This document shows, one piece after another, positions 36,722 through 48,808 of a stretch of 64,000 nt of DNA. The notes under the pieces are model-generated. The model saw nothing but the letters and a program-made list of their open reading frames with translations. It was not told the DNA's origin and made no database searches. Each line of letters begins with the position of its first letter. Positions within the stretch are counted from its first letter, which is position 1. The translations under genes were made by a program, and so were the position numbers. The stretch is from Chinchilla lanigera (Eukaryota > Chordata > Mammalia > Rodentia > Chinchillidae): positions 4,369,010 through 4,433,009 of the forward strand of contig NW_004955502.1 of the NCBI RefSeq assembly GCF_000276665.1, written 5' to 3'.

Positions 36722-37969
36722 CTCTTTTAACTTCTTAGGCAGAGGGTCTACATTTTCCAACACTCGTTAAATGTAAAGGCTTAGCTACAAAATATCAAGT
36801 AATTTTAGCCTTTACATGGGAATAAAGTTTTATAACTTGCAGAATGTTTTCATACATATCACTACTATGGGACTCAAAGGTTTTAATAAATATTATAAAA
36901 TATATTTATATTGCATACAAATTTGTAATTTACTTCCCATACTGAACCAAAAGCTTCCTCATTATTTGGTTCAATATTAGTTTTGCAAATATTCAGTACA
37001 TACCAGCCTTCTTTGGCTCTTTGGCTCCACTTTCCTCCCTTTGCTTTGGGTATTCTGTGTGTCTGGCCCAGGCTCGCCACACTTGCATGCCCTACAGCTT
37101 TGCTGCACCTTGAAGTCTTTGCGTCCAACATTATGCATTTCATGCTTTCTCTACCTTTCCTTTTAATAAGTCCCAGTGTACTTACATTGCTGACATTTTC
37201 TGCTACTGCCTTTTCTATATACTTGCTCTCTGATTCACTTATGTCTATTAACATTCCTCTGAGAAAGGCATGGTAGGCGTTGTTACGTCATATACAGAAG
37301 AAACATCTAAGGTTCAGAAAAATGAAAAGTTCTGTTCAAAATGAACTCATGACAGGATCAGTAACAAAGTTCAGTTTTCTTAACATATCCATTTTATTTC
37401 CACAAAAATGCCAGAAGCTCTCCTTTTCTTCTTTTCCCAGTATCGGCTGGCTTGGGGGACCCAAGGGAGAATTTTATGGGTGAGGTCCCAAGGCTAAGGA
37501 ATGCACGTGTGCAAGACATCAGCAACAACAGCAGGCAGCATGGAGCACAGCAGACAGCCAGAGCGCAAGAGCACAGGAGCCAGAGCTGCCCGCGTCTTTG
37601 TTGTGTAGTTCTTGTACAGGTTGTTGGCTCATATTTACATGTTCACATAGTGCCGTAACCAGCACATGCGTGTTTACCTGTGCTGAGTCATTGCTACATA
37701 ACTGTATCCCGCTGTGCACTTGCGCTAGGCAAGCAGGGTCACATCCTCAGGTGTCGTTAGGTGCCCCTGAGCTTTGAAGCAGTCTGAGTGGTTTTCCACA
37801 CCCAGATCTTCATCCATCTATTCATTCATTCAATCAACAAAATTGTTGAATGTCTACCACCTGCCATATGCTTACAAGGCACAGCACTGGGGCAATAGCA
37901 ATGAGCAAGATAAATTCATTTCCTTCCTTTTGCAGCTTACAGCAGCTGCAAATATTGCAATAAATCCAA

Positions 37970-38095
37970 TTAATTGAGCACTTTCTGTGTTGTCATCATA
38001 CCCTAAAGTCCCAAGCAATTTAGGTGGTATTTGCACTGCCATAGCGCAGATAAAAAGCTGAGGCACAGAAAGATTTAAAAACTCTTAGTGTAGTA
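37970..38095 (-). repeat. MIR-like ancient SINE
   Basis: 'gagcactttctgtgttgtca' through 'gctgaggcacagaaagattt' follows the MIR 3' half in reverse. An older unresolved repeat with 'ttcattcattcaatcaacaa' lies just before it (about 37800-37920). Confidence 0.6.
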
Positions 38096-39397
38096 TTAGT
38101 GGATGAGGTCCTTAGAAAGGCTGGCATTTGGACAACTTATGCATGGCCTCAGAAGACAACCCACAGGTTAGCAAGGTGCTAGAACTAATATATGTTATGG
38201 CAAAGGAGGCAAAGGGTGGGGTGGGCACGTTAGTGAGTGAAGATGCTGAACCTTTGGGCGTTAATGCTACTCACAGCGCAGAACAGTGAGCCTGCCAGCC
38301 AGGAGGACAGTCTCACTGACACATCATAGAGAACAAAAAACCAGTCTTTTACCTTTCAATAATGCATCTGCAAACCTCTCCAATCCTGTTTTCCAGGTGG
38401 TATAATGATTTTCAAGTGAGGGGGGGCAGGTTTACCAGGGACCTTCCCCTCCTCCCTGTGTGACTAAGGAGAGTTTGACAGCTGCTCCCTGAGTAATTGC
38501 CAAGTGGCATCTACAGAAAGCTTTTAAAAATGGAGATGCAGATTGTAGATATTTCAAGTTAGGGAAAATTACATCAGGTGCATTTTAACACTAGTGAGCC
38601 TGGCAATTTAGCAAAAGCCTAGTTTAAGTTCTTTTAACATTTCACGAGAAGGAGTAATTGTATTTAGTAGCAATAACTTTTTCTCAGAAGAGCAGCTCAC
38701 CCTGTTAGACCACAGCTTTGATGAGTCTGCTGCTGAAATTAACGAGGCAAAGGGAGAAATTTAGAAAGAGAAGTGTGAAAAGTACTTGGGGAAAGGAAGA
38801 AGAGATTAAATCAAGTAAGAGAGCTGGGAGTCAGATTCCACCCTCTACAGGAGGCCTAGCGGTTCATCTTTCTACCTGAAGAGTTCTCACGATGTCTAAC
38901 GTGCTTCAAGTAAGACAGCTGCAGATACAGATACCCTTGTAAAATGGCCAATAATTAAAAAGTCGGGCCACAAAATGTGCACATTTGAAGGAGAAATTGG
39001 ATCCAAGAACACTAAAAAGAGGATGAAATACATTAGCTCCATATAAAAAGATAACCTATCCTGATTCAATATATACGAAACTTAATGAAACAGTTTCCTA
39101 GGAAAATTTAAACATGAATATCAAGTAATGAGGGACAGGAAAACACAGACACAGAGTGGGAGGGAGCAGGACTTGCATCTCACAAAGAAAACAGTGCCAC
39201 TCGGACAGGGTCGCAGAGTCGGGGGAGTTGGGTGTCTCCTAGTTTTCTGTTTCAGGCACATTCGTGGATGGGGACCGTGTTCAGTGAAATGGAATATGGG
39301 AGGAGAACCTGCAGTCTGTAAAATGGAGGGAAGAGTAGCTCTCTGCTGCATCTCACAGGATGGATTAGAATCCAGTTTGTTAAATAAAAAGGCATAC

Positions 39398-39558
39398 GCC
39401 AGGCGTGGTGGTGCACGCCTGTAATCCCAGCACTTGGGAGGCTGAGGCAGGAGGATCGAGCATTGCGAATCCGAGACCAACCTGGGCTACAAAGTGAGCT
39501 CAAGACCAGCCTAAACTTCAGAGCGAGACCCTGAATCAAAAAAAAAAAAAAAAAAAAA
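39398..39558 (+). repeat. B1 SINE with internal duplication
   Basis: 'gccaggcgtggtggtgcac', 'cccagcacttgggaggctg', then two related blocks ('gagaccaacctgggctac', 'caagaccagcctaaacttc') and poly(A). The target duplication 'aaaaaggcat' is at about 39386-39395 and 39553-39562. Confidence 0.93.
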
Positions 39559-39628
39559 GGCATGAAAGAGCTTTAACAACATTAAAGCCCGAGTGTGAGT
39601 TATTACTGTGAAGTAGTGATTATCCTGG

Positions 39629-39755
39629 TGTCCCATTCCCCACATCAGCAGCCCCTGTGAATTTGCCAGAAATGCAAATTTGTCCCAACCCAGACATGCA
39701 CAGTCTCAGGCATTAATGCTTTAAGAAGCCCTCCAGAGGGCTGATTCATGGAAGT
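39629..39755 (-). repeat. MER5-like hAT remnant
   Basis: 'catcagcagcccctgtgaat', 'gaaatgcaaatttgtccca' and 'agaagccctccagagggctg' follow the MER5A type sequence in reverse. Confidence 0.6.
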
Positions 39756-40384
39756 TTGCAATCAGTAGCTGAGGAACAGTTTTACAATTTGTTATGGGAA
39801 AATTTCATGACTGAAGCACCAAGATGCAGTGCTAGCGCTGACCTGCTCCTAACACAAATGGGAAAGTTTTCTTTTTCCTCTAAGCCTCGTAGGGCCTGCT
39901 CTAGCCACAGCTACCTCTTGATTTTGCTAGTAAAGACTGGGGTCAATGAGAGACATACAAATATTTATATTCAATGCCAAAGTCTAGTGAGGCCCACAAG
40001 GGAAAAACTCTGCTCTAGAACGAATTTAATTAAATGCAAAAACTTTTCAATTTTAGGCAGAAGCTTTGTACTTTGAAGAGTAAGAAATCATAACACAATC
40101 ACATTGAAGTTCCTTTAAAAACATTCTCCCATTTGACATTTAAAATGCTTTTTATATCAATGAATGTCATTTGGGAGAAACAAATCACATTTTCTGCTAT
40201 AAATCTAAAGAATTTGTTAAAAAGCAAATATATGTTAAAAAGCATGTTTGAATTTCCAGGTTGTTGTTAATCCAAGCTGGTTAACACCTTTCTTTACTTA
40301 AATCTTAATGGAATATAAATTCCCAATAAAAAGAGATCTGGTATGACATTTTTAAATGGCGTTTGCCGAGTTATAGAACATATT

Positions 40385-40738
40385 TGTATTTTGGCCCCTT
40401 ACCTCATGCATTCATAGGTAGAGCTTTGCAGAGTGACCAGATCACGAGTGTGAGGCACAGGACTGGTCCACTGGTGAGTTTAGAGCTGGGTGTGATGTTG
40501 GGAGGTGAGGTCTGGTGGGAGGACACCGGTCAACGTGGGCGTGGCCTGGAGCAGTGTACATCCCTCTTCCTGCCTTCACCCTTTCTGCCTCCTCTGCCCT
40601 GCCCTTGGCCATGCCGGCCTGCCTGGAAGCCAGCCGAGAATGGACTCAAACCCAATGAACTGTGAGCTAAAATAAACTTTCCCTCCTTTCATTCACTGGT
40701 TTTGTGTATTTGATCCAAGCGAGATAGTGACTAAAACA
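40385..40738 (+). repeat. Diverged MaLR-like LTR
   Basis: It has 'aactgtgagctaaaataaac' (poly(A) signal) and a terminal 'gatagtgactaaaacaga', in the same order as the other LTRs but diverged. The start is not sharp. Confidence 0.55.
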
Positions 40739-42012
40739 GAATCATTATGTATGAAGCAGGGAAGAAGGCAAGACTCTGGTCCTACGTTTTCATTTTTAAA
40801 AGATAGTTTAGAAACATGAGCTTTTTGGGGGATAGCTTAGTAGTTCCAGTTGTAGCTATTTCAAATGCTGATTTCTAAGCATTACTCATCTTCAAGTAAC
40901 GTAAGAAGGCGGGTGAACTGCCTTGAGTGTCTTAGATGCCTGATTAATTTCATGTCCCTGATATTGACATTTGTACCTAAAACATGGTATTTCATCTGCT
41001 TTTATTTTGTAGAAGGTTTTGATGAATTTACAAGATTTCATTCAAGGAAATAAACTGTGTTTGAAGAAATTAAAGCTTAATTATGTATTAACATTAAGTT
41101 GTAAAACACTCAACTTCATAGGGAGCCTTGTAGGGTTCGAGGGTGTATTACAGGGGGAGGAATTACAGCGCTCTGCAAAGGCTGAGCGCATCGGGAATGT
41201 GAACATCCGAATGACCCAGGCTGCAGTTTATTATGTAGTAGCTGAATAAAGAAGATACTTTCAAACAACTCTTTTTCATCTGCAGTGAAGAACACCTTAC
41301 CGATGACTACCCTTCTGAGCAAATCTCTTCTCCTTCTGTTCAACTTCTCAATGGTGGTTTTGAAGATACAATATTACACGGAGGAGGTTCACATTTCGCA
41401 TCTGTGCATCAACCATACGTAGCACTGTATCCGTCACACTACCACCCAGAGAAAGAGGGGTACGCCCAGCTATGGAAGACCCAGAACACCACCATTGACA
41501 TTCATGCCCATCTACTTCCACTGCTCATCCCCCTCTACCCGTGAAACCACTTGTTCATCTGTGCAGTCATGCTTCTAGAGCATGTCTCTGGGATGGAGGA
41601 AAACAAGAAAATGGGTAAGAGTTAGCGTAAAAAGGTTGAAACTGCTTCAATTCAAAGGCAGCAAAAATGGACGACTCCATGAAGAAGATGTTGGCGCTAA
41701 ATGGGAATACTCCAAGTGGCTGTGCTATGTATTGCCTTATTTAAGCTGACAGCTTTGGGTGCACAAGGAGATAATTCTGTCAGGACATAAGCAATTCTTT
41801 AGCTACTTTAGATTATGTAATACCTAGAGAGAAATTCTCTTACTTTTCATTAAGTTCAAATAATAAGGGGACCATTTTGAAGTATAAGGACCTTCTGTTT
41901 TGACTGCTACCACCTTGGAAATGAGGTCTGAAATTATAGGTGTTCTCAGCCAGTGTGCAGTGAAGTTACTGGAAGGGCCACGGTGCTACTTGGTGATGGA
42001 GCCAGGGCTGAT

Positions 42013-42040
42013 CTGGTTCTGGTTCTGGTTCTGGTTCTGG
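42013..42040 (+). repeat. (CTGGTT)n hexanucleotide repeat
   Basis: Four perfect ctggtt units followed by a partial one. Confidence 0.95.
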
Positions 42041-42237
42041 GTTCCCTCCTGCATTCTTGCCCTTCCCTTGCTCTGTCTGTTTTGGGTGGAGGGATGGGAA
42101 ACAGATCCTGTTGATCATCTTTCAAAGGATTCTGTACAATCTGGTTTCCAGCTGGGATTGGCCGGTATGAGACCTTGGTTATCTCACCTTGCCCCTTTGT
42201 GTGTCCAGTGGTCACTTGTCTATGGCTGAGGCTGTTG

Positions 42238-42323
42238 GGAGGGTCCTGGGCTCTTGGCTTCCTGGGCTCTTGGCTCTTTGGGAGGGTCCTGGGCTCTTGG
42301 CTTCCTGTGGGTCCCCTGGTTCC
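42238..42323 (+). repeat. 43-bp minisatellite, two units
   Basis: 'gagggtcctgggctcttgg' recurs 43 bp apart (42239 and 42282), with 'cttcctgggctcttgg' inside the first unit as a partial internal repeat. Confidence 0.9.
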
Positions 42324-44125
42324 TGGACACTGGTGACACCCCTTCTTGCTGTTGACTCTCTAGCCCATGGGAGGCAGAGGTGTCCTGCTCTTTTTGATCT
42401 CTGGAGGCTTCCCCTCCTGTCTGGGTTTCTTCATGCCTCCACCTGAGCATTACATTCCTTCCTCATGTGAGTTCCCTTTCTTGTGGATGGCAGTTTAAAG
42501 CTGTGGATGTGTGACTGATTTTCACCTGGAAAATGCCAGCTTGGTGCTTACAGTTTCTCTGGTTAGATTCTGGTGGATGTGGATTAACTGAGGAAGAACT
42601 TAACCCACCAGAAAGGACTACAGAATGCTGGCCCAGGCCCAGGAGGATGTGGCAGACGTGGAGACAAGGAGCTAGGGCACAAAGCTAGCACTGTGAGGAG
42701 GCAGAGTCCCCTGCTAACCTGGAGGGACCAAGGCTTCTGATGTTCTACGGGTGTGATCAAATCAGACTGCAACCTTAGTCTGATGAGTCACTAGGGAAGA
42801 GAGAAAGAAAGTGGTTTAAGAACTGCACTGAAAAGCGATTGTATTTCAGTGTATACATGAAAAAATGGATATGTTTTCATCTAAATACTTTCGCGGCTCA
42901 TGGCAAATGCTTTTGTTATCCCCATAAATATCCCTGTCCGTCTGTAACATCTGGGCCAGCTCAACCCGCTAGCACCAGGCTCTGATGGGAGAAAGCGGGT
43001 TTGGGGAGGTGACTTAGCTCCCCCTGTGCCGAGCCATCCCCGGATCCTGAGGCAAGACGGGAATGTGTGCTGCTGAGAACACATTAAAATACCCGCCTGT
43101 GTTCTGAGCCCACAGGAAAGTTAATGCAAGCTCCAAAGTAAAAAAAAGCGAATGCTTTTGAAGCCCCATGCTGCCCAATCTGTTTGCACTTGTGTCATCC
43201 GGTACAACCCCACAGGAAGGGCCTTGCAGGCTGCAGCCGAGGCAGCTGGGATGGCTGCTCTGGGTGCACAGGCCTGTGGGGGTGTGCAGTGCCTGAACCA
43301 GGGTCTGTCTTTACTTAAACATCGGCGATTTTTTTCCTCATGAATTATTCGTACTGATTTCCATTATTTGAAATATTGCAGTTTAGCATTATCTTAACCA
43401 CTGAGATTCTGGCTGCCACTCGACCTCCACACCCAGGCCGGTGTCCTGCCCCCAACACCTTCATCTCCACCGACGTGGGGGCTCCTGTTACAAATTCATG
43501 AGAGGGTGTTGAGAGCAGGGTAAGAGGAGAAGCAGGAAAAAGGGTCAGCAGTCCCCTAAAGAGACTCACGATCGGAAGATTCTTAGGAGTTGAAGAAAAT
43601 CCCAGTGGACAAAAGTCTTCAAGATTATTATTATTACAGGGAAAACCATGGTCCATCAAATTCAGGGTCCAGGTGAGGAAGTCTCTGAAGACCCAGAATT
43701 AGATGGGAACCCCTGTAAAGATATTGTATGAGATACCTCATGAGCTTGCAGAGAAAATTCAAAGTTAGGAAAATGACCCCAGAGAGGCGGAGAAGAGCCT
43801 GTAATATCACATATCCTGGTGAAGAAGAGGCATTACCAACACTGAGGGCCGGGAGCACCACTGCAAAAGATGTCAAAACGCATAAGAGGTCAAAGAGGTT
43901 GCTGCCCTGCATGTGCTACACAGGAGGAAGCAGAAAACATCAGACATGAATGGAAAAAGAAGTGGAATGAAAAATACAGTATTTTGTGTGTGAAAATTGC
44001 AAACTTAAAAAATTAAGCAAACCGACAAAACTTTGGATGATTCTAATGAAGCAAGAGGGTTTCATACTTTTCATATATAATAAAGCAATGGTTCAAGTTG
44101 TTCCAGAAATGAGACTACTGACATA

Positions 44126-44642
44126 TATGAGGTGTGATAAAAATACAGTGAATGTTTAAATAAAAATTTACAAAAATGTGTTGTAGTAAAAGACAAATCA
44201 CCACCGATTCTTCTCAGAAGACTTTCCTTCACCTCGATACTCTTGCCGCTTTCTGAAGCAGTTCTGGAATTCCTCTTTTGTGAGGATCTCTTCATGGTTG
44301 CTTTGATGTCCTGAACTGACTTAAAACATTTATGGCAACTTCTGTCAAATAACATCCTCATTCACCTAGTTTACTGGATCTGGCACTGTGTGACTTCCGG
44401 CTCTTTCCTGAAAAGACCATGAAACTTTAACAGTTTAAACTGTTTCAGGACACCAAGGCAGCCATGATAATGCAATGAAAGACACGTAGGTAAGAGGACT
44501 TTCAGAAGTGCTTCAGAAAGTGGCAAGAATGATGGACTGAGTGTGCTTGAAGAAGGGGAGGATTTTGGGGGAGATTATTATAACACATTAAAAAAGAAAA
44601 AAAAAAGAAAAAAAAAGTTCAGCATTCACTGTATTTTTTGAT
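44126..44642 (+). mobile_element. Mariner-derived palindromic element with both ends
   Basis: The left terminal repeat 'gtgataaaaatacagtgaat' (44133 on) is inverted at the right end ('attcactgtattttttgatc', 44624-44643). The left arm (to about 44340) and right arm (from about 44410) are inverted versions of the same mariner C-terminal coding region ('gaagcagttctggaattcct' against 'actttcagaagtgcttcaga'). Between them lies 'ggatctggcactgtgtgact', encoding D-L-A-L-C-D-F, a mariner signature. It is therefore a fold-back element lacking the N-terminal coding part and cannot make transposase. Confidence 0.78.
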
Positions 44643-45559
44643 CAGGAAAGTTTCCTCAAAATCATTTTCCCTGTTATTTCTAGACAGCAATTTAGGGTGT
44701 TCGCAAAGGAGCCATCCCAGACAGTAGGGGCTATTTCCCATAACAGCCTGGCAGTGAAGGCCTAGGGATTGCAGGGCTGGTTTCCTGCTTTTCTTTGACT
44801 CTAAAGCTCCTGTTTGCCAACTGCAGCAGAAATCTCACTGGGAACAGACTCACCCAGCATGGAACTAGCCAAGCCCTCAGCAAGGGCCCACCATTCTTCC
44901 TCTGCCAGGCCCGGGAAGACCGGCGAGGGTCTTTGGACTTCAGTCCAACACTGCGGTCTTTTGACTTGAATGTTCTCATTCTTTTTTCCATGGGAAGCCA
45001 TGGAGACATTGAGCACCTTCGAGCCAGGCAGGAATAACGAGGACAGCCCGTAGGAGAGCCAGCGAGTCCCAGGTGCACAGTGCAGGAGCAGCTTGGTTCT
45101 CTCCTAGCTGGAAGCCAGACAAGACTCCGTCCTTAAATTCATTCTGCTTCTCTCCTTTCCCAGAGGTGGTAGATACTCCTTCACACCCAGGTCCTGAGGG
45201 CGTGTGATCCTTTGTGTTGATTCTCCTGGGGCATCACCCACGTGCAGCCCAACCCTGCTTAGGAGGAGGAGGCCTTGGGGTCCAGCCTTGACCTTTCCAT
45301 TCACTTTGGAGATTGTGCTCGGTGCCCCTCACTCTGGCTCTGCTTCCAAGGTCCTGCCCCACCTCTCCTCTGCTGCCCTCTGTATGCTAGGACTCTAAGA
45401 AATATTTCCCACATTGCAGTTTTATCATGCCTTCCTCCCCTTCCTCTGGCCTTCCTCCCCCTCTCCACTGCCCAGTTCCCCCAGCTACAACATTTGTTGC
45501 AGGGCTTGTTAAATACATTAAAGCATCATGTACAAGTAGCTCACATGAAATTTAACACC

Positions 45560-46001
45560 TGTCTTGGCCTGTGTCTAGGAGTCCCCCAAAGCCGCATGCG
45601 GTAAAAGGTGGAGCTTTCCAGAGGTGCCCGTACCTAGACAGTGTGACGCTGGGATTAAGTGTGATGTTGGGATCAAGGGCGTGCGGTCACTAATTTAGTC
45701 CACGGACTGGTTTGGCGTAGTTCTGGGTGTGGTAACGGGAAGGTCTACCTTGGCTGTGAGTGCTGCCTGTCATAACGGTGCATAGCTTGGGTAGAAAGTT
45801 ACCGTTCGCTGCTTGCTAATTTGCTGCCTTCCTCCTGCCAAGACCTGTTTCTCCTGTGTGATGTCCCTTGGCTCCGCCACCCTGCCTTTGAGCCAGGTGA
45901 TTACGGGCTGAAACCTCTACAAAGTGTGAGCTAAATAAACCTTTCCTCCTTTAACTTTGAGTGTCACATATTTCATCTCAGCATGAAGAGTAACTAAGGC
46001 A
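45560..46001 (+). mobile_element. Solo MaLR-like LTR, longer variant
   Basis: A 442-bp element running TGTCTTGGCCTGTG ... GTAACTAAGGCA, with 'agctaaataaacctttcc' carrying a poly(A) signal. Perfect 5-bp duplication 'acacc' at 45555-45559 and 46002-46006. Confidence 0.88.
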
Positions 46002-47762
46002 ACACCCATAGGGTGCTTATGAGGAGATACACATATTTTGCTGAGTACTCCTGAGATGCTCTGTCTTTCCAAAGTGAAGAAATTTACTGAACCACTATTC
46101 AAGAATGTCACAAACAACCTGTCTAAAATATTGCAAGCTTTCATGTAAAACCCCAAATCAATGAAAAATTGCCATCTTGTAGAATGAAGATTGGTTTGAG
46201 AATCCAAAGAGATAAATTTTCTTAAACTCCTAATATATGCAGATCTTGTGTTCCTACCGCACATACACAAAAGGTAGCTCTGTAAAGAGATGAGATGTGA
46301 ATTAGCACCCAAGAGTAATCAGTTTACTGTATTAAAAAATCATGGTGTATACTTTAAATATGTGAATTTTTTTATCAAAAAACTGAAAGAAACATAAATA
46401 TAAATATTTGCTTATTCAAAACAAACTTATAAATAAAAATGCATGCACTCATTTATCTCTTCTCCAAGTTTTCATCAGTGCACTGGGCAAGAGAGAGTTT
46501 GCCAAGTTCTGGAAATGTCGGCTTTGGTTTGATATTTAGTAAGTCTTTATTAAAATCTTGCGGATTAGTACTTGCTTTAACATTCCAAATAGCATAAAGC
46601 TAATCCACATGCTTTGGCAAGGATTTTGCTTAACCTGACAATACAGAGAACCTGCCAACTAGTCATGGTGAGCTGTTATTTTCTCTCATTCATTGCCAAG
46701 CAAGAAAAAGTAAAGTAGAAGAAACTGCAAATCCTGTGATGTGTTTATTTTTGGCTTACTCAGTGGTCCAAGCATGGCGGCCTCTCTCGGAGTCTAACAT
46801 GATCTATTTAGAGCACAGGTCTTGTTTCCTGACCTTGATGGCTCTAGTCAGTGGATGCTGTGAGGAGTTACTACCTCAGAAGGTACTGTGGTCGTCCGTG
46901 TAGACTCCTGACTGGTAAACTGACCATTGCATTCAGCTTACAGCCTACTGACACTGTTAGAAATGCTGTGCCACCATGTTAAAACTTTGAAAAGAGAGTA
47001 AACTATTTATGAGTTCCTGTCGATGTCTCTCAATCCGTTTGTAAACCCTGTTGTTATTTCTACCTTAGGACTGCTAACGTGTTACTTCTCAATGTGGGAG
47101 CTGTTTCTTTGATTAAAACGCTCTCATACCGTACACCTGTATAAATGCAGTTCTCCACAGGGCACAAGGAGGCAGTCCTGATGTTCTCACAGAGCCTCAT
47201 TTTACTTTTTGGCCTCAAACTATTTGCACCATCGGAACCTCCCACTCTCTAAAAATGGGTGACGAGGGCAGAAACACTGGGTGCCCACCCTAACTCTCAT
47301 GTCAGTTCACGTGGCTCCAGATAAGCAGACACAAGGCAGAATCTTTGTAGCTATGATCACATTGCGTTACAGTCCCTGGAGATGTGCTGCGCGGGGGATG
47401 GAGGCCGGTGGGCAGGGTTAGATGTCACTTGACCCCCCCACCCTGTGCTACCCCTGGGCCTGTCTATGGCTTTCCTCCGGCCAATTCTCTATTCTCATTC
47501 CACTGTGGAGTGCACATTTCCTGCCCTCTATTCTGCTATGGGCTCCTTCCAAGTCCACAGATACTGACTACCTTTCAGGACCAGGGCAAACACACCATTT
47601 GTTATGACTAAGGGCCTGCTGCCAACCAAATCCACTTTCGTTTTGAACTAGATGAACTGTTGAATTGTTGACTGCCTGTTCTAGTCCTGGCTTTCCACCT
47701 TTTATGCGGACTGAGTATATGAAGTAGCCTGTGTTTCTCTGTTGAGCTCATTCAAGACGTAG

Positions 47763-48135
47763 ATGATTAATTTTATGTGTCATCTTGGCTAGGCCACAGT
47801 GACCAGGTATTTGGAAAGGAATTACTCTAGATGTTTCTGTGAAAGTAATTTTAAGATGAGACTAACACTCAAGCCAGTGGGCTTCGAGCAAGGCCACTCA
47901 CCTTCTGTAATGTGGATGAGCCTCACCTGATGAGGCTAAGGGGTCAACAGAGAGAAGCCAATCTCCCTGGAGGAAGCGGGCACTGCCAGGAGAGGACCCT
48001 TAAACTTGAACCGCAGTGCACCCTTGTGTCTTCAGCCTGCCAAGCGTCCTGCAGGTTTTGGATTTGCCACTTCTCTCAATCACTTGAGCCAAGTCTTTAA
48101 AATAAGTCTGTATCTCTCTTAGAGAAAGAAGATGT
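47763..48135 (+). repeat. Old LTR-like interspersed repeat
   Basis: 'gatgattaattttatgtgtc', 'atcttggctaggccacagtg' and 'atgtggatgagcctcacctg' are in the order of a common ancient mammalian repeat. The end is ill-defined. Confidence 0.5.
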
Positions 48136-48420
48136 TGTTCATTGTGTCCCATCAGGTTTTCAACTCCAAGGTGGCGAGGAACTTGTTGTCTTGGGTACAG
48201 CATAGGTGACCACGGGGTGTTCAACTTCGAGGCAATTTGCCCCTTTGACCCACCCTTATCCTCTGTTCAATACTATCCAAAGCAGCCCCTGGGTTATTTC
48301 ATTTTAAAAAGTAATTTGTCTTGTATCTTTTCTTTCCTCACTTCTTCCACCCTCCCTCATGCCTCCAAAACTTCACACCAAAGACAGAACATGATCTCCC
48401 ATGGTCCGCTTTTTCCCAAC

Positions 48421-48808
48421 TGTTATGGTTTATATCTAACTTTCCCAACTGTTATGGTTTATATCTGTGTGTACCCCCAAAGCCTCCTGCGGCCCTGGGG
48501 CAGGCTATTAGCATTTGAATATGGGTGTGAGAGCTACACCTGCCCTGGGGTGGATAGTTTGCACATGTAAGGGAGAGGAGGAAGCTGCTTGAGGCCATTC
48601 CTCCCGGATTCTGCCGTAGTGTGTGTGGTGGCAGCTTTGCTGTGCTGCCGCCCTGAGATGCAGCCCTCTGCCACGTGCCACTCTGCCTTATAATCATGCC
48701 TAGGACGGATTGAAACCTCCACAAACTGTAAGTGCAATAAACCTTTCCTTCCTTAATTTTGGGCGTCAGGTATTTTGTCCCAGCAGAGAGAAAAATGTAA
48801 CCAAGACA
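48421..48808 (+). mobile_element. Solo MaLR-like LTR with duplicated 5' junction
   Basis: It ends GTAACCAAGACA at 48808, with 'ccaac' at 48809-48813 matching 'ccaac' at 48416-48420. The first 29 bp, including the target site and LTR start, occur twice in tandem (48414-48442, 48443-48471), so a second 'ccaac'|TGTTATGG junction stands at 48445-48450. A poly(A) signal (aataaa) is near 48738. Confidence 0.9.
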
